DNA of 64,000 bases from Perca fluviatilis (lineage: Eukaryota; Chordata; Actinopteri; Perciformes; Percidae). The number at the start of each line of letters is the position of its first letter. Positions within the stretch are counted from its first letter, which is position 1. The DNA is taken from the NCBI RefSeq assembly GCF_010015445.1, contig NC_053127.1:24282745-24346744 (forward strand). The letters run 5' to 3'. This document shows positions 34,584-46,783 of the stretch, piece after piece. Both the position numbers and the translations under genes were made by a program. The notes below the pieces were generated by a model. That model saw only the letters and a list, made by a program, of their open reading frames with translations. It ran no database searches and was not told the DNA's origin.

Positions 34584-37401
34584 CTAGCGCATTCGCATGT
34601 GCAGGCTGTGCTTGGGTCCATCCACCCGCTCCAACTTCTCAAAGTGTTTCCTAGCATTACGGATATTGATGAGAGTTGCTGCAGATGCTAGAAAAAAAGA
34701 GACACCGATTTTTATTATACTGATTTGGTTTCCTAACTGCCCATTCTTTGCAGATAAATGTTCATCCTCACTACTTACGAATGGAGGGGTCCGACATGAT
34801 GACCATGACATATGTGTTGGAGGTGAAGACGTCAATGAAGGCCGCAAAGTTGGAGTTCCTCACTTCCATGCTTTGGAAAGAGGCTGCAAGTTTACTGGAA
34901 TAAAAAATGTGATAAAAAAGAAAAAAAATCAGAAACATCACAAACATTTAGTAGGTGATGTGTGGAGTGAAGTTGATGTGTCTGCAGAGTGAACTTACCT
35001 ACAGCTGAGTTTGAACTGTTTGATAATGTTACTGATCTTTTCAAACCGGTGAGCATCGCGCTGCTCTTTGCACTGATAGTGGGAGATCACCTGCATTTAC
35101 AAAACACCATAAAAAAAAAAAACAACATTCATTACTAGAGTCAGATTTTGTGCCCAGACACAGTCGAGGACAGAGGAAGAAATTGCTCTCACCAGGAAGG
35201 TGGCTCTCTCAAACAGAAGAACTTCATCTGCCTCTATGATCTGCGCAAAATTTCTCAGGTTCGTCTCCAGCTGCTGGACGTTTGGGATGAGCTGGTACAC
35301 TATGCTAGACCAGGCCTGCGAAGACATTAAAACGTGTTTCTTACAGTGTCAACTTCATTACTCGACATCTGAACATACAACCAGTTAAATGTCACAACCT
35401 TATACAGGGTTTCGTCCCAGATTGATGTCCTGAAGCACGTGCAAGCCAAAGGTCTGGACAGTCTCTTCAGATCTTCTTCACGCTCCTTAAAGATCTGTAA
35501 AAACACTGAAGATAGTCAGTCACATGGAATGTAGTGAAGCAATTACAGTTTTAGTAAATTAACAACAACCAATATTATATTTAATAGGTATTCTTATTGA
35601 GCATGAATATTAATACTTTCAAAAGAAACAGTTTAAACGTTGTTATACAATCATTTCATTTATGTACTTTTTTTTGTTAGAGGTACATTTTCGTCCCAGG
35701 CATCACGAGTGAAATTCAGGTGAAATTCTTTAATAAAGTTCTACCACTAAGAGCACCAATTGTGCCAAAAATAAATAAATAAAAAGACAGCAGCACCAGT
35801 GTTTCTGGTGACACTGTTAACATGGCTGTCAAACTGTTTGCATGTTATTGTGCGCAACACATGTGCACATACCAACAATAAAATTAAAATAGTTAAGCTT
35901 ACCAAATCTCTCTGATCTTCCTGCACCAGATCCATTTTGTGAACGAGGCAGAACACTTTAGCGTCGGGGGAGTTCTGCAGGATGGCCTCCAGACAAGACT
36001 GGTAGTAGTGCATGTCTTTCTCCAGCTCACGGCTCTCAACGTCAAATACATAAATAAGCACTTCTACATTTCTGAAAATGTTGTCCCTCTGGCTGGTGAA
36101 GTAGTTCTCCATAAACGTGTCCTGTCTGTTGGGTGAAGGGAGAACAGAGCACCATTTCACAGGGGGTTTCAGATTAGTGGAAAGACTTTAAATTGTCAAA
36201 GCTGGTCCAAAGATGGAAAATAATGATGAAGTGTGCTTTACCCTCCACAGTCCCACAGGTTTAGAACCAGATTGCCAAGAAACCGTACATGGGAGTGCTC
36301 TACGTCAACTACATCAAACAAAGGATGAAACGATTGTTTTATAGATGAAATTAGACACCCAGCATCAAACATTTAGCATCTTTCTTTAAAGTACTCTTAC
36401 TTGTAGCTCCGAGGCGGCGTGTGTCTCGAGCTATGTAATTGGCAAAGATGATTGATCTCATACTGGTCTTCCCAGACCCGCTTTTCCCCATCAGTAACAC
36501 CTGAGAGCACAAATACAACAGATTAGACCATCAGTGAAGTTAAATCCTTGCATTCACTTAAAATATCAAAAGCAAAAGTACTCATTATGCAGCAGAATGA
36601 CCCCTGTTAGTGTTATTATATATTAATTCGCTAATAATCTTATTAGCGCATTAACATGTAAGCACATTTTTTATATTGTAGGTAGTCGAGAGAGTTGATT
36701 TTAATTGCTTTATATTCTGTAGGGTAGTTAAATCCGTAACAATGCAGCATATTCTATATACGGTTTGTACATAAATCTTAGAAGAACAGTTTGATACCAA
36801 AAAGCCTGTAAATTAAATGAAACATTGTTTATTAATTTTATGTATATTTTCTGTAAATCTTATCTGCCTACATAATGGTCTGAAATGTTGCTTCATAGAA
36901 TCCTCCAAACACAGAAATACTTAAATCACTTAATTTTATCTTAATTCAATGTGGTTGATTTGCCAAAAATATTTGTCACATACAGCTACTGACATTAGAG
37001 AATGTAAGAATCGGCCTTCAAAAGACCACCAAGTCTATAAGTCGGTGACTGTTAAACGTAAACTTCTCCTCAGATTGTTGAAATCACCAAAGTCATTTAG
37101 AGAATGGAGGAAAGGATCATGTGTGCTGGACTTGCCGAATAGAAGAGGGAACTTCCCTACAATATTGTTTTACAAGTCCTGGGTTTTCCTTATCATGGCA
37201 GGAAGGACTAGCGTTACATCTTCCATGATCATTTTAAGGAATTGGAAAACAGCTAAAGCTCCAAATTAAACAGACTGGGTAGATGCATGAAATGTAAGTA
37301 CTCAAGTATAGTGCAACCACCGGAATATAAAGTAAGTTACCACTACTTGTGATGCGACAAAGTCAATGCTTCACCTTTTTCTTCATTGCTGTGCTTGACA
37401 T
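34584..37401 (-). CDS. rragb: Rag GTPase A/B, 9 coding exons
   Basis: Coding exons in transcript order: 37401-37375, 36500-36401, 36308-36242, 36125-35903, 35494-35399, 35315-35193, 35090-34999, 34894-34779, 34687-34584. They join in frame to 315 residues (human RagA 313). RagA/B pairs with RagC/D on the lysosome and recruits mTORC1 when amino acids are present. The P-loop GKSGSGKTS is in exon 2, the switch region [17 protein letters not shown] spans exons 2-3, DCGGQDTF is at the exon 3-4 junction, and HKMDLV gives base specificity. The C-terminal roadblock-type half ends [19 protein letters not shown]. RagA and RagB are nearly identical. Here the N-terminus is short as in RagA (MSSTAMKKK), RDAHRF is as I recall RagB, and FAQIIEADE is as in RagA. 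I prefer rragb because the gene has introns and X-type neighbours; rraga is the alternative name. Confidence 0.93.
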
Positions 37402-40077
37402 CCCCCTCAGCAGACACGATGTAGAGTATTTCTCTGCGCTGCAAGTCAGGTGACTTTATTTAGTGTAAGCAGCAGCTCTCGTTCAGCTGCAGAACAAACA
37501 CAAATATGTTTCACCTATTTGTCACTAGGCTCTCCTGAAGCAGAACAAACGTAACTGCAAATGTTACTACAGAAGACACGTTTAAAAGCTTAAATGACAA
37601 GGCAAACATGTGTCACCAGGCACGAGCTTCTTAGACACAGAACAGAATAATATATAAACGGTTCACTAACTTCATTACAACTCTGTTCACTGTTCCGAAG
37701 AAACACCTAAGCTAATGCTAAGTCAGCTAGCACGACAAACAGTCAAGTAGCTTGCTTAGACGAGCTAAACGGCTAACGTTAGCTAGCCAAGTTAAAACTC
37801 AGTACTGTATCGTCTACTTACAGCGACAAGGTAGAACGGTTACTCGAATTCAAGCAATTTTAGCCTATATTTTGTATTTGTTTTTAAGAATACAGTTCTA
37901 TAACGTTACATTACTGGTAGAAGCAGCAGTGAAGTCAAGATCAGCTGCTTCCTGTTTACGCCAGAGTCACATGAGAAGACGAAGGGGGTTTTCTCGCCAA
38001 CAGATTCCGCTCCGTTCTTAGGTCGTGTTCAGGACACACACAGATTCATGTCGAAAATAGTTTTAGTATGTAGTACATTTAAATTTTTATGTAAAGTATA
38101 CTGCATGTGTTACTACTAACAGTATGATATTTTTTTACAAGAACATATTCAAGGTATTTGAAAGGGTTGCATTCACCATCCTTGTAAAATATGAACTTAA
38201 TTCACCCACTTGATTCTTTGTGTCATTTTTGCGTTCATAGGCAAATTCAAGTTATTTTCAGAAATAAAAAGAACAAATTAATAATTATATAGACAATTAA
38301 ATAGTTACGTTGAATTTCTCTTCCTGTAGATTCTAATTTGTTGACACTGGTTTACTTTATGATAAAGTAGCCTAAAAATAATTAATAACACATTTTGTGT
38401 CTCTAACAAAGTAATTACAGTAAGTCTTATATGATGTGAAATTTAATTAATATCCTTTGGTAAAGCAGCGTGTATGAATAGGTAAAAATCTGACTTTTCC
38501 TACATGCATCATAATTAAAATCATAGATGTGAGAGGTGAAATGATGGTGCCCTTTCTTGGGGATGCTGGCTGCTGGGGCCTAACGTTTTCTTTTTCACCT
38601 TATGTTTAATGACTTGCTAGCAAAGCAGCTTTCTTCAGTTCAATGATCCATAGTGTGCAATAAACACGTTTCTTCGTTGTTCAAGATAATGTTGTGTTGC
38701 AGTTTCTCGCAGTGGCCACTAGAGGGCAGTTAACGTCATGATTATGGAGGGGTTGGGTTTAAGCCATGGATGTATAATAATAATAATGTTAAAGCACCCC
38801 CACTATGAATGTCGTTATTGGACTCAAAGATAGCCCCTACTCACTTGAATGGAATTTGCATAAGCCATGGCTGTAAAAGGTAAAAAAAATAAGTTTTTTT
38901 AGCTTCTGGGTTTGTTTCCGAGTTGTGCGGCCTACTGCTCATGCGCATTAGTAACATTGACCCCGTCCATCTTTCTCACTACATCCATGAGTTACAGCTT
39001 TTGTAACTCAAAATGCTATCTTTCATTCAGCATTTCTTTAATTTTGCATTTATTTTAACAGTGTAAACACACTGTTATGCATGTATCTGATAGTTAGGCA
39101 CAGTGTGGCAGTGGCTTTATCTAAGTGTGCTGTGTGACCAATAGTCTGTCAAAAGTAAGAAAGACCAGTGAAATAAATATTGCTGATATGTTTTCACCTA
39201 CTTTATCTGTACAGTTTACTTGGGCGATCCTTAACTAAATAACTCCTTCACATGCGTTTAATACCATGACCACGGTACACTTTAATAACCAAATATGATG
39301 GCAATCTTCCCACATTTGATATATCTCTTACTGAACGTGGCTCAGCTGAAGACAGTATGTTTTTCTTATAACTGTTTTAGAGCCCACAGTGATGAATTAG
39401 TTCTGACTTCATCTGCATGCAGTGGAGCATACAATTTAAAAAAAATGGTTTGTAAGGACTTCCTCTTGAAAGGAACTGTGATTACTAAGTGGGATATAGT
39501 GGCAACAAACAGAGGGCAAAGACAGAGAGCAGCTAATTTGGACCACTTGTCTTCTTTGGGTTGATGGGCAAATGAGAGAATTCGCTGGCAATGACATTGC
39601 CAGAAATAATACACTAAAGCAAGGAGACCTCCTTAAGGCACACCTGAAAGACTAATTGTCATCTTTTATATGATTATATTACATTATATTATGGTCCTTT
39701 GTATTGTTGCACTGAATTTCTGACAAAACTTCTTATGAATGCTTAGTACTTGATGCACTTTTAGTCTATGACGTTTTTTCTTTTGGTTCTCTGAGGATAC
39801 GCGTTAGCTAAATTGCATATATTTTCTACAAATATCGGCACCTACATTTTGTTGATAAATGAGACCCTTTGTCTCTTGTTCAGCCCGACAGCTGGAAGCG
39901 CCGATAATAAAAAAACACACTGCCATTTCTACCAAGTATATAAAGTATGTGACTTTGTTTTGCAGTTCATTCTCAAAATGGACATTTTACTATAGATGAA
40001 ATAGAAATTGATATGGAATGACTAACAATGATTAAAACTTTTTTTTTTAAAGCAAAGAGATAAAAGTATTATAAAAC
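37402..40077. other. Region between rragb and chmp1b, including the rragb promoter side
   Basis: The first 600 bp (to about 38030) should hold the rragb 5' UTR and promoter; no TATA box stands out. Further on the DNA is AT-rich with no supported gene. Short open frames have no recognisable domain. Confidence 0.5.
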
Positions 40078-40083
40078 TTTATT
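40078..40083 (-). terminator. Candidate chmp1b poly(A) signal
   Basis: AATAAA on the minus strand, about 610 bp past the chmp1b stop codon. The interval 40084-40691 is then its 3' UTR. Confidence 0.45.
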
Positions 40084-40691
40084 GTTTACTGTATGTAATC
40101 CCCACACTGTTACCCCTTACCAAATGATCAGTGAAAATACTGAAGATGACCAGACAAACACAGGCTAATCATCCAGTATCTTCTTCAAATATTCCTCAGA
40201 AGTCAAATGCAGCAAATTTGAACAAAGTCAGCTCAAAAGTAAACGTGAAGGTCTTTCACACTCCGAAACGAAAAAGAAAACACATATGTTATCCAGTCCA
40301 AAACATCCTTGGCCTATAAATACAGGGTAATAACTGCCACACTCAATATTTAAAAGAAGAAGAAAAAGAAAAAAAATGAATAAAGTTCTTAAGTATACAT
40401 ATTAAACAATAAGGTTACATTAGATCTTCCTCATGGGTAAATGTGTATATTCAAGAAATATATACATTTTCCATATCTAGCATCTCTGTAAGTTTACAGA
40501 ATCCAAAGGTTATTATTAACACACAACCAACAAAGGACATTATCCCCCAAAAGATGATACAGTAGCTCCTCGACAGAGATACAGGAGATGTAAAGAGAAG
40601 AAAGACATGTAAATGAAAAGGTGTTTGGGAGTAATATTCAGGTAGTGTTCTGGGGCTCTGCATGACGGTGCCAGTCCACTGCAGTTGTGCC

Positions 40692-42769
40692 TCACATTTG
40701 ATCTCGAAGTTTGGCGAGCCTATTAGACAGTTCATCCTTTGGACAAGAGAGAGCAAACACAGGCATTAGTGAGGGAAGATGAGAGAAGAATCAGGGTTAT
40801 TCGGACAATCCACTTTGAAAGTCTTGGTTTGACAAATACACGGTATCATTAGCAGAGATGTGGACACTAATGTGACGCCGCCTTAAAGGTTTAAATTTCT
40901 CTGCTGTAATCACATTTCCTGTGTCTTTGTCACTCAATCTATGTGACAAACCCTTAATTTACATTTCTACAAGCAATGAGGTTTATTGTAAAGTAAATGT
41001 ACATTTCAGTTTATCTGTGCCAGATAAGAAACAATTTTAACACCAAGTGTGCATATGTACTGTACCTGTTCTGCAGAGGCCACGCTGGTACCCACTGATC
41101 CTGTGGTTCCCTGAGGGAGCTCCATGTTCAGGTCCAACCTAAACATGATGCACACACCGACATTCAAACCTTACTTTTAGATTAAAAACACAACGTCTTT
41201 GCTCACATTATACTAAATAAAATATTCATTATAATCAAAATGTTAATACCGTTAATACCTATCAAATCTTTGAAATAATCACCATGTACGCTTCAGCCTA
41301 GGCCTGTACTCTAAGAATGCACACCATACACCTGTATATGTGATTTAACATAATTTCACAGAGAAATGTTGAGACAAGGAATGAAAGGTTACCCTGCTTC
41401 ATCAGCCAGTTGATGCATCAATGATTCCACTTGATTCTGAAAACACACATTACATTTACAGTGAATGTGTTTGTCTTTAAAAAAACACAACAAGAAAGAA
41501 TCTAAGTGTACAGCAAAGACATGTACCTGCGGTGTTGTGAGTGTTGTTGTGCTGCTCATGGTGTCCTCCATATGGGCTGTCTGAACATCCAGAGTTTCAA
41601 ACTGGTGCTCAAATTTGTCCATGAGACCTGAAATCTAAAAAAAAAAAAAACATTCAACACATCAAGTGTTTGAGACATTGTTTTATAACTCTGATGAGTT
41701 TGTTATCAACTTCTGTTATGGCAGTTACATTGTTTTTCCTAAAAAGAAAATTGGAAGACACTCTACCTTTTCCAGATTCATACTCTTCAGAGTGGCATCC
41801 ATGCCTTTCACCACTCCAGCCATAGATTTTGTGACCTGTGAAATAAAAACACCATCACTAAAATGACAACAAACAAGCTTTCTTAATCCTGAATTGGCAA
41901 TCTTCAGCCTGAAGATTAACTGATTTCCAAGGCCTATAACGGTATGCAGTAGTCTCGCATTGCCAGACCCTCCTCTACACAGCATTCCAGGATGGAAGAA
42001 AAACGTGCCCTGGTTTATTGGCAGTTCTTTAAACCAATCACAATCGTCTTGGGTGGCGCTAAGCCCCGGACACAATGACTGTGCCTCTGCAAAATAGCCT
42101 TGCGAAGGAACTTGTTTTGGTGGAACATGTGCTCGTTCAAAAGGTTATTTTAGTCGTGCAACAGATAACTCAGATTGGACAAATAGTCTAGCTCGCTGTC
42201 TGGATTTACCCTGCAGAGATCTGAGGAGCAGTTAACCATAGTCCTCATAAATCGGAAGGAGTTTAAAATGCCAACACAAAGAAAGCAGAAGGAGATGGAC
42301 ATCCAGCTAAAAATAAGGGACATCAAGCGGAATTTCCAGTGGCACCTGAACAATCCCAGAAGTGGGACATAGTTGATATATAGACTAATATGCAGTGACC
42401 CAGTATTCAATGTACCTGGTTCATTGTAACTGCAGTTTGGACCCTCGCAGCCACTGCATCTATCCGAGCACTCATCCTCAGGAAGTTCACAGACTGGTTC
42501 TTCTGTCTTATGGCGTTCTCTGCATGGATCCTTGCCACTTCCATATTCCCCTTCTGGATGGCCTAGAGACAACACAAAATAAGGTGGTTCCGTAAAATCT
42601 ATCATAATGTGCTATCTTGATGACTAGCTTCAGAAGTGCAACTTACTTTCTTAACTTTATTCTTCTCTGCTTTTTCCTCTTTGTCACATTTCTTGGAATT
42701 TCTTTGGAGTTCTTTGGCAGCAAACTTTAAATTGAAGAGCTGTTCTGTAATACGAGGTTAAAGAAGAAC

Positions 42770-42800
<31 letters not shown>

Positions 42801-43384
42801 GCAACCTTTGATAACGCTGTTTTGTGTCAGTGTTGCAAGAGGAAATAGCAGTGGGAGGTCTTGACATATATATATATTTGTTATGTAGTTAATTCAAATC
42901 AGATCCTGTTAATAATTGGTGGAAATGCATTTAATCAAGACTATACTATGTTTTGTCCCTTTCTGGAAAAATGGATCGGCAGTTACCTGTTTGCTCGATT
43001 AGTAATCCAACCGTGGCTCTATGTTCCTATTTTCTTCCCATAGGTTTAACGTTTCTGGCATTTAATCTAGTATTTCAAATTAACACATTTATCACAGCTG
43101 TATTTTTGACGCAAACGTAACGTTATGTCCGTACGGAGCTAACGTTACATTTTAAATGTAGGTTTCATTAGCAATGAAGCTTCCAAGGCCTTCTGTCCCA
43201 TTTTACGACGGCTGGAATTGACTATGACACGTTCAGGTTGTATAATAAGGCAGCACTTGAGCGGTCTGTCACACATATAACGTCAAATCTCGCCATGTTG
43301 TTATTTTCGATCTTAACGTTACACCACAGTCTTATGTCCTTTTCTCGTCGCTGTTTTTAAAAGGATACTTTCCATGTTCGGCAT
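40692..43384 (-). CDS. chmp1b: CHMP1B, ESCRT-III subunit, 8 coding exons
   Basis: Coding exons in transcript order: 43384-43369, 42744-42647, 42562-42416, 41835-41767, 41634-41527, 41436-41393, 41138-41066, 40736-40692. They join in frame to 199 residues, exactly the human CHMP1B length. ESCRT-III proteins polymerise on membranes for endosomal sorting, cytokinesis and nuclear envelope repair; CHMP1B coats the outside of membrane tubules and recruits VPS4 and spastin. The basic helical core begins [18 protein letters not shown] and includes [20 protein letters not shown]. The acidic C-terminal half carries [14 protein letters not shown]. The last exon encodes the MIT-interacting motif [14 protein letters not shown]. 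The residues fit CHMP1B, not CHMP1A. The 16-base first exon was placed by the acceptor TTACAG that restores the N-terminal frame. Human CHMP1B is intronless, so the exon structure is notable. Confidence 0.94.
41945..42372. repeat. Fish interspersed repeat in chmp1b intron 3
   Basis: Begins TAGTCTCGCATTGCCAGACC and runs through a GGACAAATAGTCTAGCT segment to GCGGAATTTCCAGTGG. These phrases belong to a repeat common in teleost introns, recognised from memory. No terminal inverted repeats or target duplication could be fixed, so the boundaries are approximate. Confidence 0.5.
42769..42800. repeat. (CAA)n microsatellite
   Basis: About eleven CAA units in chmp1b intron 1, about 25 bases upstream (transcript sense) of the exon 2 acceptor; on the minus strand it reads TTG repeats. 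Confidence 0.9.
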
Positions 43385-44231
43385 CTTGAGGCGACTCTTA
43401 GCGAATCCAACAATAACAATATGAAATCCTTACGGACAGTCCCCAAAAGAGTAGTTAAATAAAGCAAAACTTGTCAGGGAAACTTCAGCCTTTCGAGTTT
43501 CGGTCGCCTTCTTCCGCACTTCCTGATGTCTTACCAAAATATGAATGACGTCAGCGTCACGTGGTGGCGGTATTCCATGCGACGTCACGAGGGAGGTGTG
43601 TCCCCCCCCATCCTCCTCACAAAATACGAATGAAAAAGAAAAAAAACTAGCCGTTGACACAAGCTATACTTTTAATGTTTTAAAATGCCTGTATTGTTAG
43701 CTAAGTGTGTGAATACGGTCAGATAAAAAGTGGATGTGGCGTTGTACCGATGGAGTAGCTAGTGGGCGGTGAAAGCGGTTGATCGATGATTAGATTCACG
43801 GTGTGGATCACGGCGGGGAGAGAGGATGACTCACCCCGTCTGATGTGATGTTCACCCCGCAACAGCTCGGCCAGTGCGGTGGCACGCCGGTAGTTAAACC
43901 TGACACAACGGTGTGCTCCTCCAATAAAAGTCAAACTTTATCGAACTGTTCAGATTCGTTTGGGTGGCCCTAAGATACCTTGTTTGTTTCAAACTTGAGT
44001 GGTTGTCACTTGCTAGTTAGATAGAGAGACCGAGCGTCGTGATTTTCCGTAGATATCGTGACGCCTGATTGCCATGGAAACAGTGCTCCTGCGCTGAGAG
44101 GAAACTGCCCGTGTTAACTTCAGCATCAACATCTCCAACGGGTTCGGGTGGTGTTGTTTTGTTTGTTTTTTTTGCTTTTCTTGTGTTGCTACTCTGGCTT
44201 TACTTTCCATTTTAAATTGGCCACAATACAG
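43385..44231. promoter_or_regulatory. Probable bidirectional promoter between chmp1b and the TENT5 gene
   Basis: The chmp1b start codon (minus) lies at 43384, and a likely TENT5 leader exon (plus) ends at 44231 with the donor CAG|GTGAGT. The 850 bp between are richer in GC and CpG than the surroundings. A perfect CRE, TGACGTCA, sits at 43546-43553, a CLEAR/E-box-like GTCACGTG at 43556-43563 and a second CRE core GACGTCA at 43581-43587. Shared promoter use is inferred from head-to-head layout. Confidence 0.55.
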
Positions 44232-46783
44232 GTGAGTTTTTGAAATGCGGCTGTCCTTTTGTTGTGTCTCATTGGTAAAACGCAGTTAACGTTACTGGTT
44301 TCCTCTAGTAGCCTACATTGCCCCTAAATATTACCCTGTTCATTTGCAGACCGGCTGGCAACTTGTGACCTACATCTATGTCTTGTAACGAGTATTTAAA
44401 TGCACCATAACATACTATATAGGCTACTTATAAAGATGCCGAGATAATTTTGAACTAGCTAGCTAAGTGGTGATTTAGTTGATACATGTGCAACATTATG
44501 AGTTTAAACATTAAAGATCAAAAGTGGCCTGTGCAAAATGTTGTTGGTCATATAGTATTTAAAAAATGTCCACCAATAGGCTATGCATGCCTCCAGATCA
44601 CGACAATCTATAGGCTGAATAAAATATTCTCTTATATGCTATAATCCATTTCCTAGGTTTAGGCTGACTGATTAAATATTTTATGAATTTCACAACCCTA
44701 AACACCACCTTAAATGTTGCATTTTGTGTCGTTTTTTTGCGTCCAGGAGTGAGTGATGTTTCATTCAGGGGCTGTATGACTCATATAGCCTAGTCTTATC
44801 TATAAAGAAGCCAAGTGGCAGAGGAGCAGTCCTGCTGCAGGACCTAGCTGATGTACCCTCTGAGATTCACTAGAGGCTGCTGTGGGCCATGCTTCCCTGT
44901 GTTCCGAGTTACTGCCACTGACTGCATTTACACTGATGACCGTCAAATATTAACCAAGGCTGAGGATGCAGTGGGTTTTTTCCGCACACTGTGCAACAGA
45001 TGATGAAGTGCTGTTTACAGCACATCAAATGACCAGGACAGCTTGAAAACTAAATAAAATCAACACGTTTACCAATTTTTTCACTGATATAAAACACATT
45101 TTGAAAGTATTTACATTAAGCTCTGGCTATGAATTTAATTTATTAAGCGCAACAGTTATGCTATTCTCTATCTTTATCCAAAGTAAATCTAAAAAATGCA
45201 AAAAATAATAATATCAGAATAATTACTAAAAACAACAACATAAGAACAACCTGGTATCAATTTCTGATTAAGTAATGACATTTAAACAGCATGTTTTTAG
45301 TGTAATATAACAATGTTAATAGAAACCATCTGAAATATACACAGAGTGAGTATAATAATAATAATAATAATAATAATTTGGTGCATCTTCAAATTTTCTG
45401 TCAGGCTTTAGGAAATTGCACTAATTCACCTAATTCAAACATTACATTTCATATCCAACTGGCTTGATTTTGACTAGTCTCGCGTTTGCCAGATTTTGAC
45501 TTAATTTGGAGAGAAAATGTATCTGCTAGAATTATTTTGGTAAAGCAGCGGAAAAATAAATTAAAAATAGCGGAACCAGTGGCAAAAATGTAATAAGCTA
45601 AATTTCCTAACATAAAAAAATCTAATAAGAAATGTTGAACTTCAACCTCCTTCTCCTTTTTAGAAATTTTTTTTTTAAAAGTTCTTTATAACAAGTTTTA
45701 TTGTATGCATTATAATGGATGGAAAACACCATGATGATCCTTAACTGATCCCTTAACCCTAATGTTGTCATAAAGGTTTATATGAAGGTCCTTTTACTAG
45801 CAATAGGCTACAAATTTGCCTCAGTAACGGAGTCAGCGTTCATTACTGATGACGTGATCTTTTCCCTCTTACAAATACAATGTTGTCACATTATTCAAAT
45901 GGCAGACAGGGGAGTCACCTGTAACCAGCGGACAGGCACATGATCATGGAGGCATTTCAACATGTCAACAATGTTTATCTAGTGAGACCAACAAGTAAAA
46001 TCTCGTGAGAAACAGCTGATGACACTGATAACAGGAATTTATTTGATCAGTGTCATCTTACAAATGTTTTCTCTGGATTAGATTGGTTGAAGCCAATATC
46101 TGTTATCATGACAACATGTTATTTGTTAATATCTGTTAGAGAAATAAATGTGAGAGCACATATTTCATTTGCATGTCACAGATAAACCTGTTGCTTGTTG
46201 AATTACCTTTTGCAAGTGCACAGAGAAGTTCAACAAGGGAAAGTTCAATTAGTTACAGTGCAGCACTCAGCATTCAGTTGACTTTGCCACCTTACGATGC
46301 GGTTGTTGCTGCCGTTTATGCTAAACGTTGTAGAAAATCATAGCAGTGACTGTATTTAAAATCTAGCTGATAAACAATGTCGGATAGCATAGCACACCCC
46401 TCAGCACAGTTATTATATTTGTTTGACTGACTGCATTTGTGCATTTAAAACTTTCAGGAGCAGAGAAAAACAAAAGAGCATAAGCCAGATTTGTGAAGGC
46501 CAAGACTTTCAAGTTGACAAATGAGTGTAAAATATTCTGAAGGATAAGGATGTAGACAAGGTGCTGGGATGATACAGACAACATGTAAAGAAAAATTAAG
46601 GTTTCTCTGTGTGCATATTGACATGTGTACATGGCATATAGCACAGAAGACAAAAGGGCAAGGCTAGTTGATTATGTTATTACTATATTACTCTGTTGCA
46701 CTGCTTCAATCTTTCATTGGCCATTATTTCTCACATGAGCCACAATGTTATACATTTGTCAGACCTCTATTTCACAGGTGAGG
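44232..46783 (+). other. Probable intron 1 of the TENT5 gene
   Basis: Runs from the donor at 44232 to an acceptor AG at 46776-46777, seven bases before the start codon. It is AT-rich with an (ATA)n microsatellite at about 45352-45377. No gene was seen within it. Confidence 0.5.

Noticed and set aside
37960..37975. CLEAR-like GTCACATG upstream of rragb
   Set aside because: One base off the core, a single copy, and its distance from the unknown transcription start leaves it without support.
42150..42605. 151-codon minus-strand frame in chmp1b
   Set aside because: Covers chmp1b exon 3 in a shifted frame and then runs into a repeat in the intron.
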